A stretch of 64,000 bases of DNA from Mesorhizobium waimense (GCF_003601975.1 NZ_QZWZ01000027.1:24250-88249), one strand, 5' to 3'. Counted from the first letter of the stretch, positions 9,271 through 21,600 are shown. Made by a program: numbers and translations. The notes: generated by a model not told the origin, from the sequence alone.

Positions 9271-9558
9271 ATGACCGGAACGAAACGATCAAGCGAGGGG
9301 CTCGATACCCGCCGCCGCAAGCTTCTGTTCCGTTCCTGGCATCGTGGCATGCGCGAGATGGATCTCATCCTCGGCAGCTTCGCCGACGCCGAGATCGGCG
9401 CCTTGACCGGCGACGAGATCGACCAATATGAGAGGCTCCTCGACATTCCCGACACCGAATTCCTGCCTCTGATTACCGGCGAACGCGCGGTTCCGCCTGA
9501 TATCGATTGTGCCGTGCTGCAAAAGATCCTGGCGTCGCGCCGGACCATGACATTCTGA
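9271..9558 (+). CDS. sdhE: FAD assembly factor SdhE
   Basis: A 95-residue protein that promotes covalent flavinylation of the SdhA subunit of succinate dehydrogenase. The family signature R-G-x-x-E is seen in SWHRGMREMDLIL, followed by the helical region DQYERLLDIPDTEF. An in-frame ATG at 9241 could add ten residues, but MTGTKRSSEGLDTRRRKL matches the usual N-terminus. It is 14 bp upstream of mfd and probably cotranscribed with it, the common rhizobial arrangement. Confidence 0.92.
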   Translation: MTGTKRSSEGLDTRRRKLLFRSWHRGMREMDLILGSFADAEIGALTGDEIDQYERLLDIPDTEFLPLITGERAVPPDIDCAVLQKILASRRTMTF

Positions 9559-9572
9559 ACCGACGTGATTTC

Positions 9573-13064
<3,492 letters not shown>

Positions 13065-13222
13065 CAAGGCACCGGCCGCTTCGTGGCGCCGGCCTCCATT
13101 CGCCAGCGCTGAAATTCCGGTCTAGAATAGGAAATCGGCTTCGTGTATGGAGCCGCCACCCCATATAGGGGGCTTGCGTGGCAGGCGAGGGTGCTCGCCG
13201 GAAAGAGCGTTTGGGTGCAACG

Positions 13223-14596
13223 ATGACGAAATGGTCGCCGAATTCGTGGAGGGCAAAGCCGATCAAGCAGGTTCCTGCTTATCCGGACCTTGCCGCGCTG
13301 AAGAATACGGAAGCCCAACTCGCCACCTTTCCGCCGCTGGTTTTTGCAGGTGAGGCGCGCAAGCTAAAGAAGCAGCTTGCGGCTGTCGCAGCCGGTGACG
13401 CATTCCTCCTCCAGGGCGGCGATTGCGCCGAGAGTTTTGCCGAGCATGGCGCGGACAATATCCGCGACTTCTTCCGCGTCTTCCTGCAGATGTCGGTGGT
13501 GCTGACCTTTGCCGGCGCGCAGCCGGTGGTGAAGATTGGCCGTGTCGCCGGCCAGTTCGCCAAGCCGCGTTCGTCCGACAACGAGACCAAGGGTGAGGTG
13601 ACGCTGCCGAGTTACCGCGGTGACATCATCAACGGTATCGAGTTCGACGCCAAGTCGCGCATTCCAGATCCCGCCCGGCAGGAGATGGCATACCGCCAGT
13701 CGGCGGCGACGCTCAACCTTCTGCGCGCCTTCGCGCAGGGCGGCTATGCCAGCCTGGAGAATGTGCATAGCTGGATGCTGGGCTTCGTTTCCGACAGCCC
13801 GCAGGGCGAAAAATACGAGTCGCTGGCGAATCGCATCACCGAGACGATGGATTTCATGCGCGCGGTCGGCATCACCTCCGAAACCAATTTCGCGCTGCGC
13901 GAGACGGATTTCTACACCAGCCACGAGGCGCTGCTGCTCGGCTATGAGGAGGCGCTGACCCGCGTCGATTCCACCTCGGGCGACTGGTACGCCACGTCCG
14001 GCCACATGATCTGGATCGGCGACCGCACGCGCCAGCCCGACCATGCGCATGTCGAGTACTGCCGCGGCATCAAGAACCCGCTCGGCTTGAAATGCGGTCC
14101 GTCGCTGACGCCGGACGGCTTGCTGGAACTGATCGACCTGCTCAACCCGGAGAACGAACCTGGACGGTTGACGCTAATCGCGCGCTTCGGCTCCGACAAG
14201 GTCGCCGACCATCTGCCGAAGCTGGTGCGCGCGGTGCAGAAGGAAGGCCGCAACGTGGTGTGGTCGTCGGACCCGATGCATGGCAACACCATCGAGGCAG
14301 CCGGCTACAAGACGCGGCCGTTCGACCGTATCCTCAAGGAAGTGCAGACCTTCTTCGAGGTGCACCGCGCCGAAGGCACGCATCCGGGCGGCATCCATGT
14401 CGAGATGACCGGCAAGAACGTTACCGAATGCACCGGTGGCGCCCGCGCTATCACCGCCGAAGAGCTGCAGGACCGCTACCACACCCATTGCGATCCACGC
14501 CTCAACGCCGACCAGGCGATCGAGCTGGCCTTCCTGGTCTCGGATCTGCTCAAGAAGAGCCATCCGGTCCAGCATAAGCAGGCCGCGAACGGCTGA
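13223..14596 (+). CDS. aroF: Class II 3-deoxy-7-phosphoheptulonate synthase
   Basis: A 457-residue plant-type (class II) DAHP synthase that condenses phosphoenolpyruvate and erythrose-4-phosphate in the first step of the shikimate pathway. Diagnostic segments are FLLQGGDCAESF, the phosphate-binding KPRSSDNETKGEV, GQFAKPRS, DPMHGNTIEA and HPGGIHVEMTGKNVTEC, which contribute metal and substrate ligands. Length matches rhizobial and plant members rather than the short class I enzymes. The start was set at MTKWSPNSWRAKPIKQVP, the usual N-terminus. It is monocistronic with a terminator just downstream. Confidence 0.96.
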   Translation: MTKWSPNSWRAKPIKQVPAYPDLAALKNTEAQLATFPPLVFAGEARKLKKQLAAVAAGDAFLLQGGDCAESFAEHGADNIRDFFRVFLQMSVVLTFAGAQPVVKIGRVAGQFAKPRSSDNETKGEVTLPSYRGDIINGIEFDAKSRIPDPARQEMAYRQSAATLNLLRAFAQGGYASLENVHSWMLGFVSDSPQGEKYESLANRITETMDFMRAVGITSETNFALRETDFYTSHEALLLGYEEALTRVDSTSGDWYATSGHMIWIGDRTRQPDHAHVEYCRGIKNPLGLKCGPSLTPDGLLELIDLLNPENEPGRLTLIARFGSDKVADHLPKLVRAVQKEGRNVVWSSDPMHGNTIEAAGYKTRPFDRILKEVQTFFEVHRAEGTHPGGIHVEMTGKNVTECTGGARAITAEELQDRYHTHCDPRLNADQAIELAFLVSDLLKKSHPVQHKQAANG

Positions 14597-14628
14597 TCCT
14601 GTCCGCAAGCAGAATGGATTGAAGAAAG

Positions 14629-14656
14629 AAGCGCTGGAGAAATCCGGCGCTTTTCT
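14629..14656 (+). terminator. Rho-independent terminator after DAHP synthase
   Basis: AAGCGCTGGA and TCCGGCGCTT form a 10 bp stem (one T-G wobble) closed by a GAAA tetraloop and followed by TTCTCGTTT. It lies 33 bp past the stop codon. Confidence 0.7.
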
Positions 14657-14794
14657 CGTTTCGCGGCGACGCATGACCGGCCGCTGATCACATCAGCGCT
14701 TACGAAAATGTGTTCTCACACGACCATCGCAAAACCAAGATTGAGGTGGAACGCACGAGCCACTCCGAGCCCTCTCGATGCGATCGCCAGCACC

Positions 14795-15499
14795 ATGCGC
14801 CACGAGCATGCCATCATTCACCACCGCGGGCTTGATTTCTGGTCGGCGCGCGCAGCGGTCCTCGTCATCATCTGCCTGCAGCTTCTCGTCATCAACGACC
14901 TCTCGTTCGGCCCGCGGTGGCTGGCTCCGGCGATCGAGGCAGCGCTGCTTTTGCCGTTGTCGATTGCGACGGCCTGGACGCAAGTCGCGACCCAGACAGC
15001 TGTCGAGCATGATCAATGGTACGCGATCGGCCGGTTTCGCGTGTTCATCCGTCGGATGGCGCTGGTGATGACCGGCGTCATCAGCATCGTGAATTGTGGT
15101 TCGCTGGCCTTCCTGGTGCGCGCGCTGCTGGGAGGCCATGCCGGCCCCGGAACGACGCTTCTCGTCGACGCGCTGAACATCTGGGTCACCAATGTCATCG
15201 TCTTTGCGCTCTGGTTCTGGAGCACCGACCGGGGCGGACCGCCGACCTGCGGCCTCGTCAAGCGTGCGCAGGCAGACTTCCTGTTCCCGCAAATGACGCT
15301 GCCCGATCGCGAAATCCAGGGCTGGCTGCCGGGTTTCGTCGACTATGTCTTCCTGGCGTTCACCAATGCGACGGCGTTCTCGCCGACCGACACTTTGCCG
15401 CTCACCCAGCGTGCCAAGGTGCTGATGATGGCGGAGGCGATGATCTCGCTGCTGACGATCGCGCTGGTGGCCGCGCGGGCCGTCAACATTCTGGCTTAG
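14795..15499 (+). CDS. Multi-pass membrane protein, unknown function
   Basis: About 234 residues with four to five hydrophobic helices, including AAVLVIICLQLLVINDL, AIEAALLLPLSIATAW, MALVMTGVISIVNCGSLAFL and EAMISLLTIALVAARAVNIL. Between helices 4 and 5 is a conserved-looking cytoplasmic stretch, ADFLFPQMTLPDREIQGW. I recognise it as a type of uncharacterised bacterial membrane protein seen in rhizobia and actinobacteria, but cannot name a function. The start is uncertain: an in-frame ATG at 14708 would add 29 residues. It ends 9 bp from the end of the convergent RES toxin gene. Confidence 0.75.
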   Translation: MRHEHAIIHHRGLDFWSARAAVLVIICLQLLVINDLSFGPRWLAPAIEAALLLPLSIATAWTQVATQTAVEHDQWYAIGRFRVFIRRMALVMTGVISIVNCGSLAFLVRALLGGHAGPGTTLLVDALNIWVTNVIVFALWFWSTDRGGPPTCGLVKRAQADFLFPQMTLPDREIQGWLPGFVDYVFLAFTNATAFSPTDTLPLTQRAKVLMMAEAMISLLTIALVAARAVNILA

Positions 15500-15508
15500 A
15501 GCCGGTTC

Positions 15509-16276
15509 CTAGCGTCCACGTTCCCAGCGTAGACCGGCAAGTCTCGGGTCGGAAAAGGCCGTCCTTGAAAATTCGATCCGCTTTTCCGGGAATTCGCAAA
15601 TCGCCTGGATGCCGAAGGCGCCGAGGCGGATGCGCCAGGTTTGCGGCTCCAGCGGCTTTGCCTTGACAAAACCCTTGCAGGTCAGCAGCGCGATGTTGGC
15701 GCCTTTCGGGTCGCGCGCCGAGCGATAGCGGATCGCCTGCAGCCCGGCCTCGCGCGCGACATCGGCAATGGACTGGCAAACGCTGTAGTCGGTCGGATGC
15801 GTCCATGCGGCGTGGTCGCGATCGAGCGGCGGCTGTGTCAGGTCGATGGCGTTGGAACATTTGATGGCGGCGGCGAAGGCGGTGTAGTCGGCGGCGTCGC
15901 GCGGCCAGGGCGTGTCAGGCGATTCCGCGAAGAACAGCAACCGGTAGAACGCCATTTCGGCGACCGCCGTCAGCATCGTCTCGGCGGCATAGTAGACGCC
16001 CAGGGTTCTGCCAGCGCGGCGGAAGCGCGAGCCGTGCGGATAGACCGAGCCATAGCGGAAAGGCGTCGCCAGCAGATAGTGGAGATGGCGGCATTCGAGC
16101 GGGATTTGCGGCTTGGTCTCCTCGATCAGGTCCTCGAGCAGGGCCTGTTCGTCGAGCGTGTCGACGACCTTCAAGGTCGAGACGCGGTGCTGTGCCTCGA
16201 CCATGCGCCAGTACTTGCCGTCGAGTGGAACGGCCTCAGACGAGAGCGCGGCGGGAGTCCAGGTAGGCGATGACAT
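15509..16276 (-). CDS. RES-domain toxin of a type II toxin-antitoxin pair
   Basis: A 255-residue protein. RES toxins (MbcT and RES-Xre family) deplete cellular NAD+. The expected conserved residues are in place: an Arg in YPHGSRFRRAGRTLGVYYA (about residues 79-97), Glu107 in TAVAEMAFYR and Ser186 in IRYRSARDPKGANIALL. The start at 16276 lies inside the 3' end of the antitoxin gene (41 bp overlap), so the two are translationally coupled. At 255 residues it is at the longer end of the family. NAD+ glycohydrolase or phosphorylase activity is inferred from the family only. Confidence 0.88.
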   Translation of the reverse strand: MSSPTWTPAALSSEAVPLDGKYWRMVEAQHRVSTLKVVDTLDEQALLEDLIEETKPQIPLECRHLHYLLATPFRYGSVYPHGSRFRRAGRTLGVYYAAETMLTAVAEMAFYRLLFFAESPDTPWPRDAADYTAFAAAIKCSNAIDLTQPPLDRDHAAWTHPTDYSVCQSIADVAREAGLQAIRYRSARDPKGANIALLTCKGFVKAKPLEPQTWRIRLGAFGIQAICEFPEKRIEFSRTAFSDPRLAGLRWERGR

Positions 16277-16619
16277 CGACGAGCCCTGATATTGTCTGGA
16301 TTTTCTCGGCTGGCGCGCCGTCGAAAGCCGTGTTGGCATTCTTCAGCCATGCCCGGGCGATCGTCTCGTCACCGCCGACAATGGCGTCGAGCGAACGGAA
16401 CAATCGGACGAACAGCACCGCGAGCTCGAATGGCTTGGTGCCGCGCTCCAGCAGGAATTCCTGTTTGCGCATGCGCGAAACCGTGGCTTCCGAGACCCCG
16501 ATGATCGAAGCCAGTATCCGGGCGGTGACATCGAGCAGTTCAGCGGCGCGCAGCGTGGCCTTGGTCAGAACTGCGTTTTCGGCTGCGCTTGCAGCGATTT
16601 GAGGCTGTATCATCGGCAT
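16236..16619 (-). CDS. RES-associated antitoxin, Xre/MbcA/ParS-like
   Basis: A 127-residue antitoxin that should neutralise the RES toxin and repress the operon. The N-terminal half has a helix-turn-helix-like segment (ARILASIIGVSEATVSRMRK). The C-terminal half has the MbcA/ParS/Xre toxin-binding signature: FVRLFRSLDAIVGGDE followed by ARAWLKNANTAFDGAPAE and a final helix. Candidate starts are at 16619, 16613, 16628 and 16634; a GGAAA sits nine bases before 16613. The operator at 16622-16667 abuts these starts, which fits autorepression. Confidence 0.87.
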   Translation of the reverse strand: MPMIQPQIAASAAENAVLTKATLRAAELLDVTARILASIIGVSEATVSRMRKQEFLLERGTKPFELAVLFVRLFRSLDAIVGGDETIARAWLKNANTAFDGAPAEKIQTISGLVDVIAYLDSRRALV

Positions 16620-16621
16620 GG

Positions 16622-16667
16622 TTTCCATTTCCATGGAAAATATAGGCCACAAAAATTTACATGGAAA
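16622..16667. promoter_or_regulatory. Operator/promoter of the RES-Xre toxin-antitoxin operon
   Basis: TTTCCATGGAAA at 16628-16639 is a perfect 12 bp palindrome. An extra half-site TTTCCAT overlaps its left side (16622) and CATGGAAA recurs at 16660-16667. Reading the coding strand, TATATT between the half-sites could be the -10 box. Multiple half-sites around a promoter are typical of cooperative antitoxin binding. Confidence 0.65.
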
Positions 16668-16736
16668 GGTGGCGGCAACAATTTTTCTGAATTCCGGCGG
16701 GCATTCGCTCGTCGGGGACGGGCCGCCCGCGGCGCC

Positions 16737-17807
16737 TCAATCCTTCTTGTAGAGCAGCCAGCTCTTGCCGGCGCGGCCCGCCATCGCCGAATGCCGGGTC
16801 ACGCGGTTGCGCCCGCTGACCTTCGAGCGATAGAGCGCCCGGTCGGCCTTGGTATAGAGATCCTCGGGGCTTTCAGCCTCGGATGCCATGCAGATGCCCA
16901 TCGACACCGTCACCGTGCCATAATTGGTGCCGGTCTGGCTGCTGGTGAACGGGGTCTGTTCGATCAGCATGCGTATGCGCTCGGCGATCTCGTAGGTGGT
17001 GTCCTCGCTGGCGCCTTCGACGATCAGCGCGAACTCCTCGCCGCCGGTACGGGCCACGAACATGTCGCCGCGGATGCTGGTCTGGAGGATCTCGGCGATG
17101 ATCTGGATGATCCTGTCGCCGACCGGGTGGCCGTAACGGTCGTTGATGTCCTTGAAGCGGTCGATATCGGCGAGAATCAGGGCGTTGAACAGGATGCCCT
17201 TGTTGCTGTTGTAGATCTTGGTGATTTCCTTGTCGAAGGCGCGCCGGTTCCAGATATGGGTCAGGGGATCGGTGTCGGCGAGACGCTTGTATTCCTCAAG
17301 CTTCGACTTGACGCTCTCGAGTTCGGCCGTCTTGTCGCTGAGCGTGCTCGCCACCTGCCTGCCGTGGTCGATCGTCGAATTGGTGGCGGCCGACATGGCG
17401 CCGACGATCTTCTGCAGCAGATCCTGCGACAGCAGGCTGCGGTTGCTCAGTCCGCTCGATGTCTCGTCGAGGATCCTGCCGTATTTCTCGATATGGGTGC
17501 GTTCGCTTCGCAGAAGCGAGGCGATGTCCTCGAGTTCCTTGGCGATGACGTCCCGGGCGTGCTCGACGATGCCCGGACCGTGATTCTGGGCAAAGAAGGT
17601 GCGCCCGATGCGGTCGAGGTCTTCCTGCGTCGGCCGGTTGCTCAGCGAGACGACGGCAAGGCTGAGCTCATGGTTGCTGCCGCTCAGCGCCTCGTAGAAG
17701 ATCTCGTAGTTGCGCGGCAGGCCAAGCACGCCAAGCTGGCGCATGGTTGCCACGACGGTGCTTGCAATGTCGGTGTTCCTGTCGGTCGGGGCGGCTGCCG
17801 GCTGCAT
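16737..17807 (-). CDS. GGDEF diguanylate cyclase
   Basis: A 356-residue cytoplasmic protein. Residues 1-100 are helical without a named domain, residues 100-175 are predicted coiled coil (SDKTAELESVKSKLEEYKRL), and residues 176-345 form the GGDEF domain. Key residues are the metal-binding Asp in ILADIDRFKDIND, the catalytic GGEEF at 255-259, and KADRALYRSKVSGRNRV near the end. The product-inhibition site is degenerate: RGDM stands where RxxD is expected, so classic I-site feedback is unlikely. It should make c-di-GMP from two GTP. The PilZ protein at 25.6 kb is a possible effector. No signal peptide or membrane helix is seen. Confidence 0.93.
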   Translation of the reverse strand: MQPAAAPTDRNTDIASTVVATMRQLGVLGLPRNYEIFYEALSGSNHELSLAVVSLSNRPTQEDLDRIGRTFFAQNHGPGIVEHARDVIAKELEDIASLLRSERTHIEKYGRILDETSSGLSNRSLLSQDLLQKIVGAMSAATNSTIDHGRQVASTLSDKTAELESVKSKLEEYKRLADTDPLTHIWNRRAFDKEITKIYNSNKGILFNALILADIDRFKDINDRYGHPVGDRIIQIIAEILQTSIRGDMFVARTGGEEFALIVEGASEDTTYEIAERIRMLIEQTPFTSSQTGTNYGTVTVSMGICMASEAESPEDLYTKADRALYRSKVSGRNRVTRHSAMAGRAGKSWLLYKKD

Positions 17808-18149
17808 GTTCTGTTCACTCTACCCTAAGAGCCACCGCGGACCTGCGAGTGCCGGACGTCGCCGATGCGGGGAGTGCGACCGAAATTCCAGTCATGCGAA
17901 GAAATGCGTCCCCAAATCACGACCTCCGCTTGCAGGAACAATAGATGCGAGCGCGCTAAAGTTTCCTTAATGCGCCTGCATTGCAACGCATTTTCCTCTA
18001 CCTCAGGATGCAAGAGGTTTTTCATGAGCGGGCGTCGAGGATTTCGGAACGCGTCCTTGCGGTGTCGCTTTTGTCTATGCCTGGCCGGCGCAAAACTGGA
18101 ATCCTGCCGGCGAAACTGACTCTGGCAGCGAAATCAGACGGAGGCCAAG
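17808..18149. other. Intergenic region between GGDEF and GFA genes
   Basis: This 342 bp holds divergent promoters for the two flanking genes. Short frames on the forward strand have unusual composition (rich in Arg, Cys and Ser) and no recognisable product. AT content rises around 17930-18010, where promoters are most likely. I see no RNA gene. Confidence 0.4.
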
Positions 18150-18569
18150 ATGAGCGACGATCACAGCGGATCATGCCTGTGCGGAGCTGTGCGCTTCAGG
18201 ACACGGGGGGCCTTGCGCGGCGTGATCTACTGCCATTGTTCGCAGTGCCGCAAACAGAGCGGGCACTATTACGCCGCAACCAACGTCCCCGATGAAAACA
18301 TCACAATAGCGGGCGCCGAGAACATCAGTTGGTACGAAGCGTCGTCGTTTGCCAGGCGTGGCTTCTGCAAGACATGCGGCTCGGTGCTGTTCTGGAAGCC
18401 TCACAAGGATGCCTATGTTTCGGTCATGGCCGGCTTGTTCGACGCGCCAACCGAGCTTCAAGGTGAGAGTCACATCTTCGTCGGCGACAAGGGCGACTAC
18501 TACACGATCGACGACGGGCTGCCGCAATTCGAAAAATCGACGCCGTCGCTCAGGGTCGCGGACGAATGA
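18150..18569 (+). CDS. GFA-fold (glutathione-dependent formaldehyde-activating-like) zinc protein
   Basis: A 139-residue member of the GFA/CENP-V family. All three zinc-binding cysteine clusters are visible: GSCLCGAVRF, CHCSQCRKQSG and FCKTCGSVLFW. Family members named for S-(hydroxymethyl)glutathione synthase are often misannotated, and most, including this type, have no proven substrate. It is monocistronic with a GGAGGC-type site just upstream of the ATG. Confidence 0.9.
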   Translation: MSDDHSGSCLCGAVRFRTRGALRGVIYCHCSQCRKQSGHYYAATNVPDENITIAGAENISWYEASSFARRGFCKTCGSVLFWKPHKDAYVSVMAGLFDAPTELQGESHIFVGDKGDYYTIDDGLPQFEKSTPSLRVADE

Positions 18570-18648
18570 TTTTTGCGGGGCCTGCCTTATTCCCTTGATC
18601 CAGCGGTTGCGATATCCCCTGCCGGTGACTCGGAAAGGGACGTTGGGC

Positions 18649-19008
18649 ATGCAACGGCTGATCGATGCTTTCTATAATTCGGTGCGGGCGTTTCGCAAGC
18701 TGGCCGCCAGCGAAAAGGCCTTCCAGCAGGAGCTGATGCTGCTGGTGCTTGCCTTGCCGCTCGGCTGGTTCGTTTCGACGTCCTGGCGTGGCTACGCGCT
18801 GCTGATCGGCGCGGTGCTGCTGTTGATCATGGTCGAAGTGCTCAACACCGGCATCGAGGCGGCGTGCGATGCCTTCAGCCGCGAATTCAACGTCGACATC
18901 CAGCTGGCCAAGGATTGCGGCTCGCTGGCGGTGCTGATTTCGGTGGTGATCGTCGCCGGCGTCTGGGGCATCGCCATCATCGAGCGCATCACGGGGCTAC
19001 CGATCTAG
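18649..19008 (+). CDS. dgkA: Diacylglycerol kinase (DgkA type)
   Basis: A 119-residue inner-membrane enzyme that phosphorylates diacylglycerol, recycling the lipid left by osmoregulated glucan and lipid A modification. Three transmembrane helices are visible, and the family signature EVLNTGIEAACDAFS lies between helices 2 and 3. The start at 18649 follows AAGGGA by eight bases. Cyclic beta-glucan modification in rhizobia gives it a plausible job, but no glucan genes are nearby. Confidence 0.95.
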   Translation: MQRLIDAFYNSVRAFRKLAASEKAFQQELMLLVLALPLGWFVSTSWRGYALLIGAVLLLIMVEVLNTGIEAACDAFSREFNVDIQLAKDCGSLAVLISVVIVAGVWGIAIIERITGLPI

Positions 19009-19048
19009 CGCTGCAACCACCATATGTCGGTTACCAAAGGAGACCGAC

Positions 19049-19636
19049 ATGGCCGAGGCCGCCGATTTTCAACTGCTTGACCGAGCCGGCCTGCCGGACG
19101 ATTTACGCTGGCTGGTTGAAAGATATCCGCGCGAGATGTGGCAGGGCCACGCAAACATCCACGGCATGGCCACTACGTGGCTGCAGCGGCACGATATGTT
19201 CCGCGAACTAGGCGGCATGCTCACCAAAGGCATTGGCGACTATCGCGAGGGCAAGTTGACGGCGCCGGAATTCGCGCGCTGGTTCGCGCCGCGCCTCAAC
19301 CATTTCCTCGGCAATCTGGACGGTCACCACAATGTCGAGGACCATCACTATTTCCCCGTCTTTGCCAAGGCCGAGAGCCGGCTGAAGCGCGGCTTTGAGA
19401 TCCTGGACGCCGACCATCACACGATCCATGAAGGGCTGGAGCGCAATGCCGAGGCGGCGAACGCCTTCATCCGAACGCTGCAGGAGAGCGAGGACAGGCA
19501 GCGCTTTGCCGCCGATGCCTATGCCGACGAGAACAGCCGGCTGATCGCGATGCTGGCAAGGCATCTGGCCGACGAGGAGGATCTGATCATTCCGCTGATC
19601 CTCGACCGGGGCGATCGCGCGCTCGACCCCGACTGA
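19049..19636 (+). CDS. Hemerythrin-domain protein
   Basis: A 195-residue four-helix-bundle protein with the ligand pattern of a non-haem di-iron site: HANIHG, HHNVEDHHYFP, DADHHTIHEGLE and HLADEEDLIIP. Such proteins bind O2, sense oxygen, nitric oxide or iron, or repair iron clusters; the role here is unknown. A strong AGGAGA site precedes the ATG. It ends four bases before the end of the convergent DedA gene. Confidence 0.88.
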   Translation: MAEAADFQLLDRAGLPDDLRWLVERYPREMWQGHANIHGMATTWLQRHDMFRELGGMLTKGIGDYREGKLTAPEFARWFAPRLNHFLGNLDGHHNVEDHHYFPVFAKAESRLKRGFEILDADHHTIHEGLERNAEAANAFIRTLQESEDRQRFAADAYADENSRLIAMLARHLADEEDLIIPLILDRGDRALDPD

Positions 19637-19639
19637 CGT

Positions 19640-20239
19640 TCACGTTTCCCCGGCATCCTTGGCGCGTTCCTTGCCCGCAACATGGTGGGCAAGGAACCAG
19701 GCAAGACCGGCCACGGCAAGGCCGATGGCCAGGGCGATCAGCAGCCGCTCGTGGCGATGCAGCGCCTGGCCAACAATGCGCTCGGCACCCAGTCCGAAGA
19801 CGTAGCCGACAGTGCCGAACAGGGCGGCCCAGACCAATGATGAGACGGCGTTGAGAATGATGAAGCGCGTCGCCGTAATGCTGGCGAAACCGGCGGCGAT
19901 GCCGCCGACCAGGCGCATGCCGTAGATGTAGCGGTTCGACAGCACGAAGATGTTGGGGTGCGAGGAGACGAGACGGAAGGCGTGGCTGAATCCCGGCCTT
20001 GCCTTCAGCTTGAGGACATAGGGATGATCGGCAAAGCTACGGCCGAGGATGAAGAAGAAGGTGTCGCCGACGAAGGCGCCGAAGGCGGCCACCAGGAAGG
20101 CCTGCCAAAGGACGAAAACGTGCTGATGGGCGAAGAAGCCGCCGAGGATGGCGGCACTTTCGCCTTCGGCCACGCAGCCCAGGAAAACCGCGAACAGCCC
20201 ATACTGCTCGATAAGATGGTGGATCGCCTCGGTCATCAT
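19640..20239 (-). CDS. DedA-family membrane protein
   Basis: A 199-residue polytopic inner-membrane protein of the DedA/VTT family, implicated in undecaprenyl-phosphate or phospholipid flipping and proton-linked envelope homeostasis. Family features are FLGCVAEGESAAILGGFFAHQ (with the acidic pair), FILGRSFADHPY, and RYIYGMRLVGGIAAGFASI. The start overlaps the DUF1003 stop (ATGATG, TGA), so the two genes are coupled. Confidence 0.9.
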   Translation of the reverse strand: MMTEAIHHLIEQYGLFAVFLGCVAEGESAAILGGFFAHQHVFVLWQAFLVAAFGAFVGDTFFFILGRSFADHPYVLKLKARPGFSHAFRLVSSHPNIFVLSNRYIYGMRLVGGIAAGFASITATRFIILNAVSSLVWAALFGTVGYVFGLGAERIVGQALHRHERLLIALAIGLAVAGLAWFLAHHVAGKERAKDAGET

Positions 20240-20796
20240 GAGGCTTGCCGCGCCGACAATTTCTCGTCGATCCGTTTGACCTGTTCGGCGAGCCGGACGA
20301 TCTCATCGCGCAGGCTGATGATCTCGCTGTGACGCAATTCGTCCAGCTTCTCATGCAGCGCCATGATCTCGATCTCGGCCTTGAGGTTGACTTCGTAGTC
20401 GTGGGCGGCGTCGATGCGGTCGCGCTCGGTCTGGCGGTTCTGCGACATCATGATGACCGGCGCCTGCAGCGCCGCGACCATGGAGAGAACCAGGTTGAGG
20501 AAGATGAAGGGGTAGGGGTCGAAGGCGTCGCGCGACAAGAGCCAGACATTGCCTGCGGTCCACAGGATCAGAAAGGCGATGAAGCCGAGGATGAAGGACC
20601 ACGAGCCGCCGATCCGGGCGATGGTGTCGGCGACGCGGTCGCCGAGCGTCTGATGGAAGGCGACGGCCTTGTTGGTGTCCTTCGATATGGTGGTGCGTTC
20701 GAGCGTTGATTGCAGCACCCGGTTTTCGAGCTTGCTCAAGGCATCCGGCCTTCGCTTCAGCCAGCGGCTTGCCAGATCTTCGACGGTCTTGTTCAT
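20236..20796 (-). CDS. DUF1003 membrane protein
   Basis: A 186-residue protein with two central transmembrane helices (GSWSFILGFIAFLILWTAGN and PFIFLNLVLSMVAALQAPVIMM), then SQNRQTERDRIDAAHDYEVNLKAE, the DUF1003 hallmark. A C-terminal coiled coil runs from about residue 140 (EIISLRDEIVRLAEQVKRID). Function is unknown. It is cotranscribed with the DedA gene and divergent from the glycosylase gene across a 90 bp promoter interval. Confidence 0.9.
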   Translation of the reverse strand: MNKTVEDLASRWLKRRPDALSKLENRVLQSTLERTTISKDTNKAVAFHQTLGDRVADTIARIGGSWSFILGFIAFLILWTAGNVWLLSRDAFDPYPFIFLNLVLSMVAALQAPVIMMSQNRQTERDRIDAAHDYEVNLKAEIEIMALHEKLDELRHSEIISLRDEIVRLAEQVKRIDEKLSARQAS

Positions 20797-20886
20797 GTCT
20801 CGCCTCCGTCAGCGTCGTCCGCGATAGACGTAGAGGCTGCCGGTTCGAACGGGAAGTGGTAGATTGACGCGACCCGCGAGGACCAA

Positions 20887-21600
20887 ATGGCCGATTTCCA
20901 GAAAATCCGCGCCCGTGCGGCAAAACGCAAAGGCGGTGAGGCGGCTTTGGTTTCGCTGCTCGGGCCCATGCCCGACAACGCTGCCGTAGCGAAGGTGACG
21001 GACGATCGCATCCTGTCGACCATGGCTGAGCGCGTCTTTGCCGCCGGCTTCGTCTGGCGCGTCGTCGAGCAGAAATGGCCGGGCTTCGAGGAAGCGTTCC
21101 TCGGCTTTGAGCCGAAGCGGCTGTTGTTCCAGCCCGACGATTTCTGGCACGATCTGGCCTCCGACAGGCGCATTGTGCGCAATCCGCAGAAGATCAAATC
21201 CGTCCGCGACAATGCCGCTTTCGTCGAGTGCGTGTCGAGAGAACATGGCGGTTTCGGCAAGTTCCTCGCCGCTTGGCCTGCCGACGACCAGGTCGGGCTG
21301 ATGGCCTGGCTCGGTAAGCATGGCAGCCGGCTCGGCGGTAACACCGGCCAGTATTTCCTGCGCTGGCTGGAGTGGGACGCCTTCATCGTCTCGTCCGACA
21401 TGGCGGCCGCATTGCGCGATGCCGGCCTCGACATGGCCGAAAGCCCGACCTCGAAGAAGGATTTCGACAAGATCCAGGCTCAGATCAACATATGGGTCGC
21501 GCAAACCGGCCTGCCGCGCCGGCACATTTCGCGCATCCTGGCGATGTCGATCGGCGAAAACCATTCGCCGGAAGCGCTGCGCGAATATATGGGCGAGTAG
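20887..21600 (+). CDS. DNA-3-methyladenine glycosylase I family protein
   Basis: A 237-residue TAG-like (COG2818) base-excision enzyme expected to excise 3-methyladenine. The family region is TMAERVFAAGFVWRVVEQKW, followed by FEEAFLGFEPKRLLFQPDD, and RNPQKIKSVRDNA. It differs from classical E. coli Tag in length and lacks the obvious CxW start, so it belongs to the divergent branch common in alphaproteobacteria. A nadE gene follows 85 bp later. Confidence 0.82.
   Translation: MADFQKIRARAAKRKGGEAALVSLLGPMPDNAAVAKVTDDRILSTMAERVFAAGFVWRVVEQKWPGFEEAFLGFEPKRLLFQPDDFWHDLASDRRIVRNPQKIKSVRDNAAFVECVSREHGGFGKFLAAWPADDQVGLMAWLGKHGSRLGGNTGQYFLRWLEWDAFIVSSDMAAALRDAGLDMAESPTSKKDFDKIQAQINIWVAQTGLPRRHISRILAMSIGENHSPEALREYMGE

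Noticed and set aside
7946..9274. A 442-codon forward frame across recG
   Set aside because: Antisense to recG, with the composition of a shadow frame.
16599..17828. A 409-codon forward frame across the GGDEF gene
   Set aside because: Antisense to a gene with a complete GGEEF domain; no plausible product.
17865..18119. An 84-codon forward frame in the gap before the GFA gene
   Set aside because: Cys/Arg/Ser-rich composition, no ribosome site, no family.
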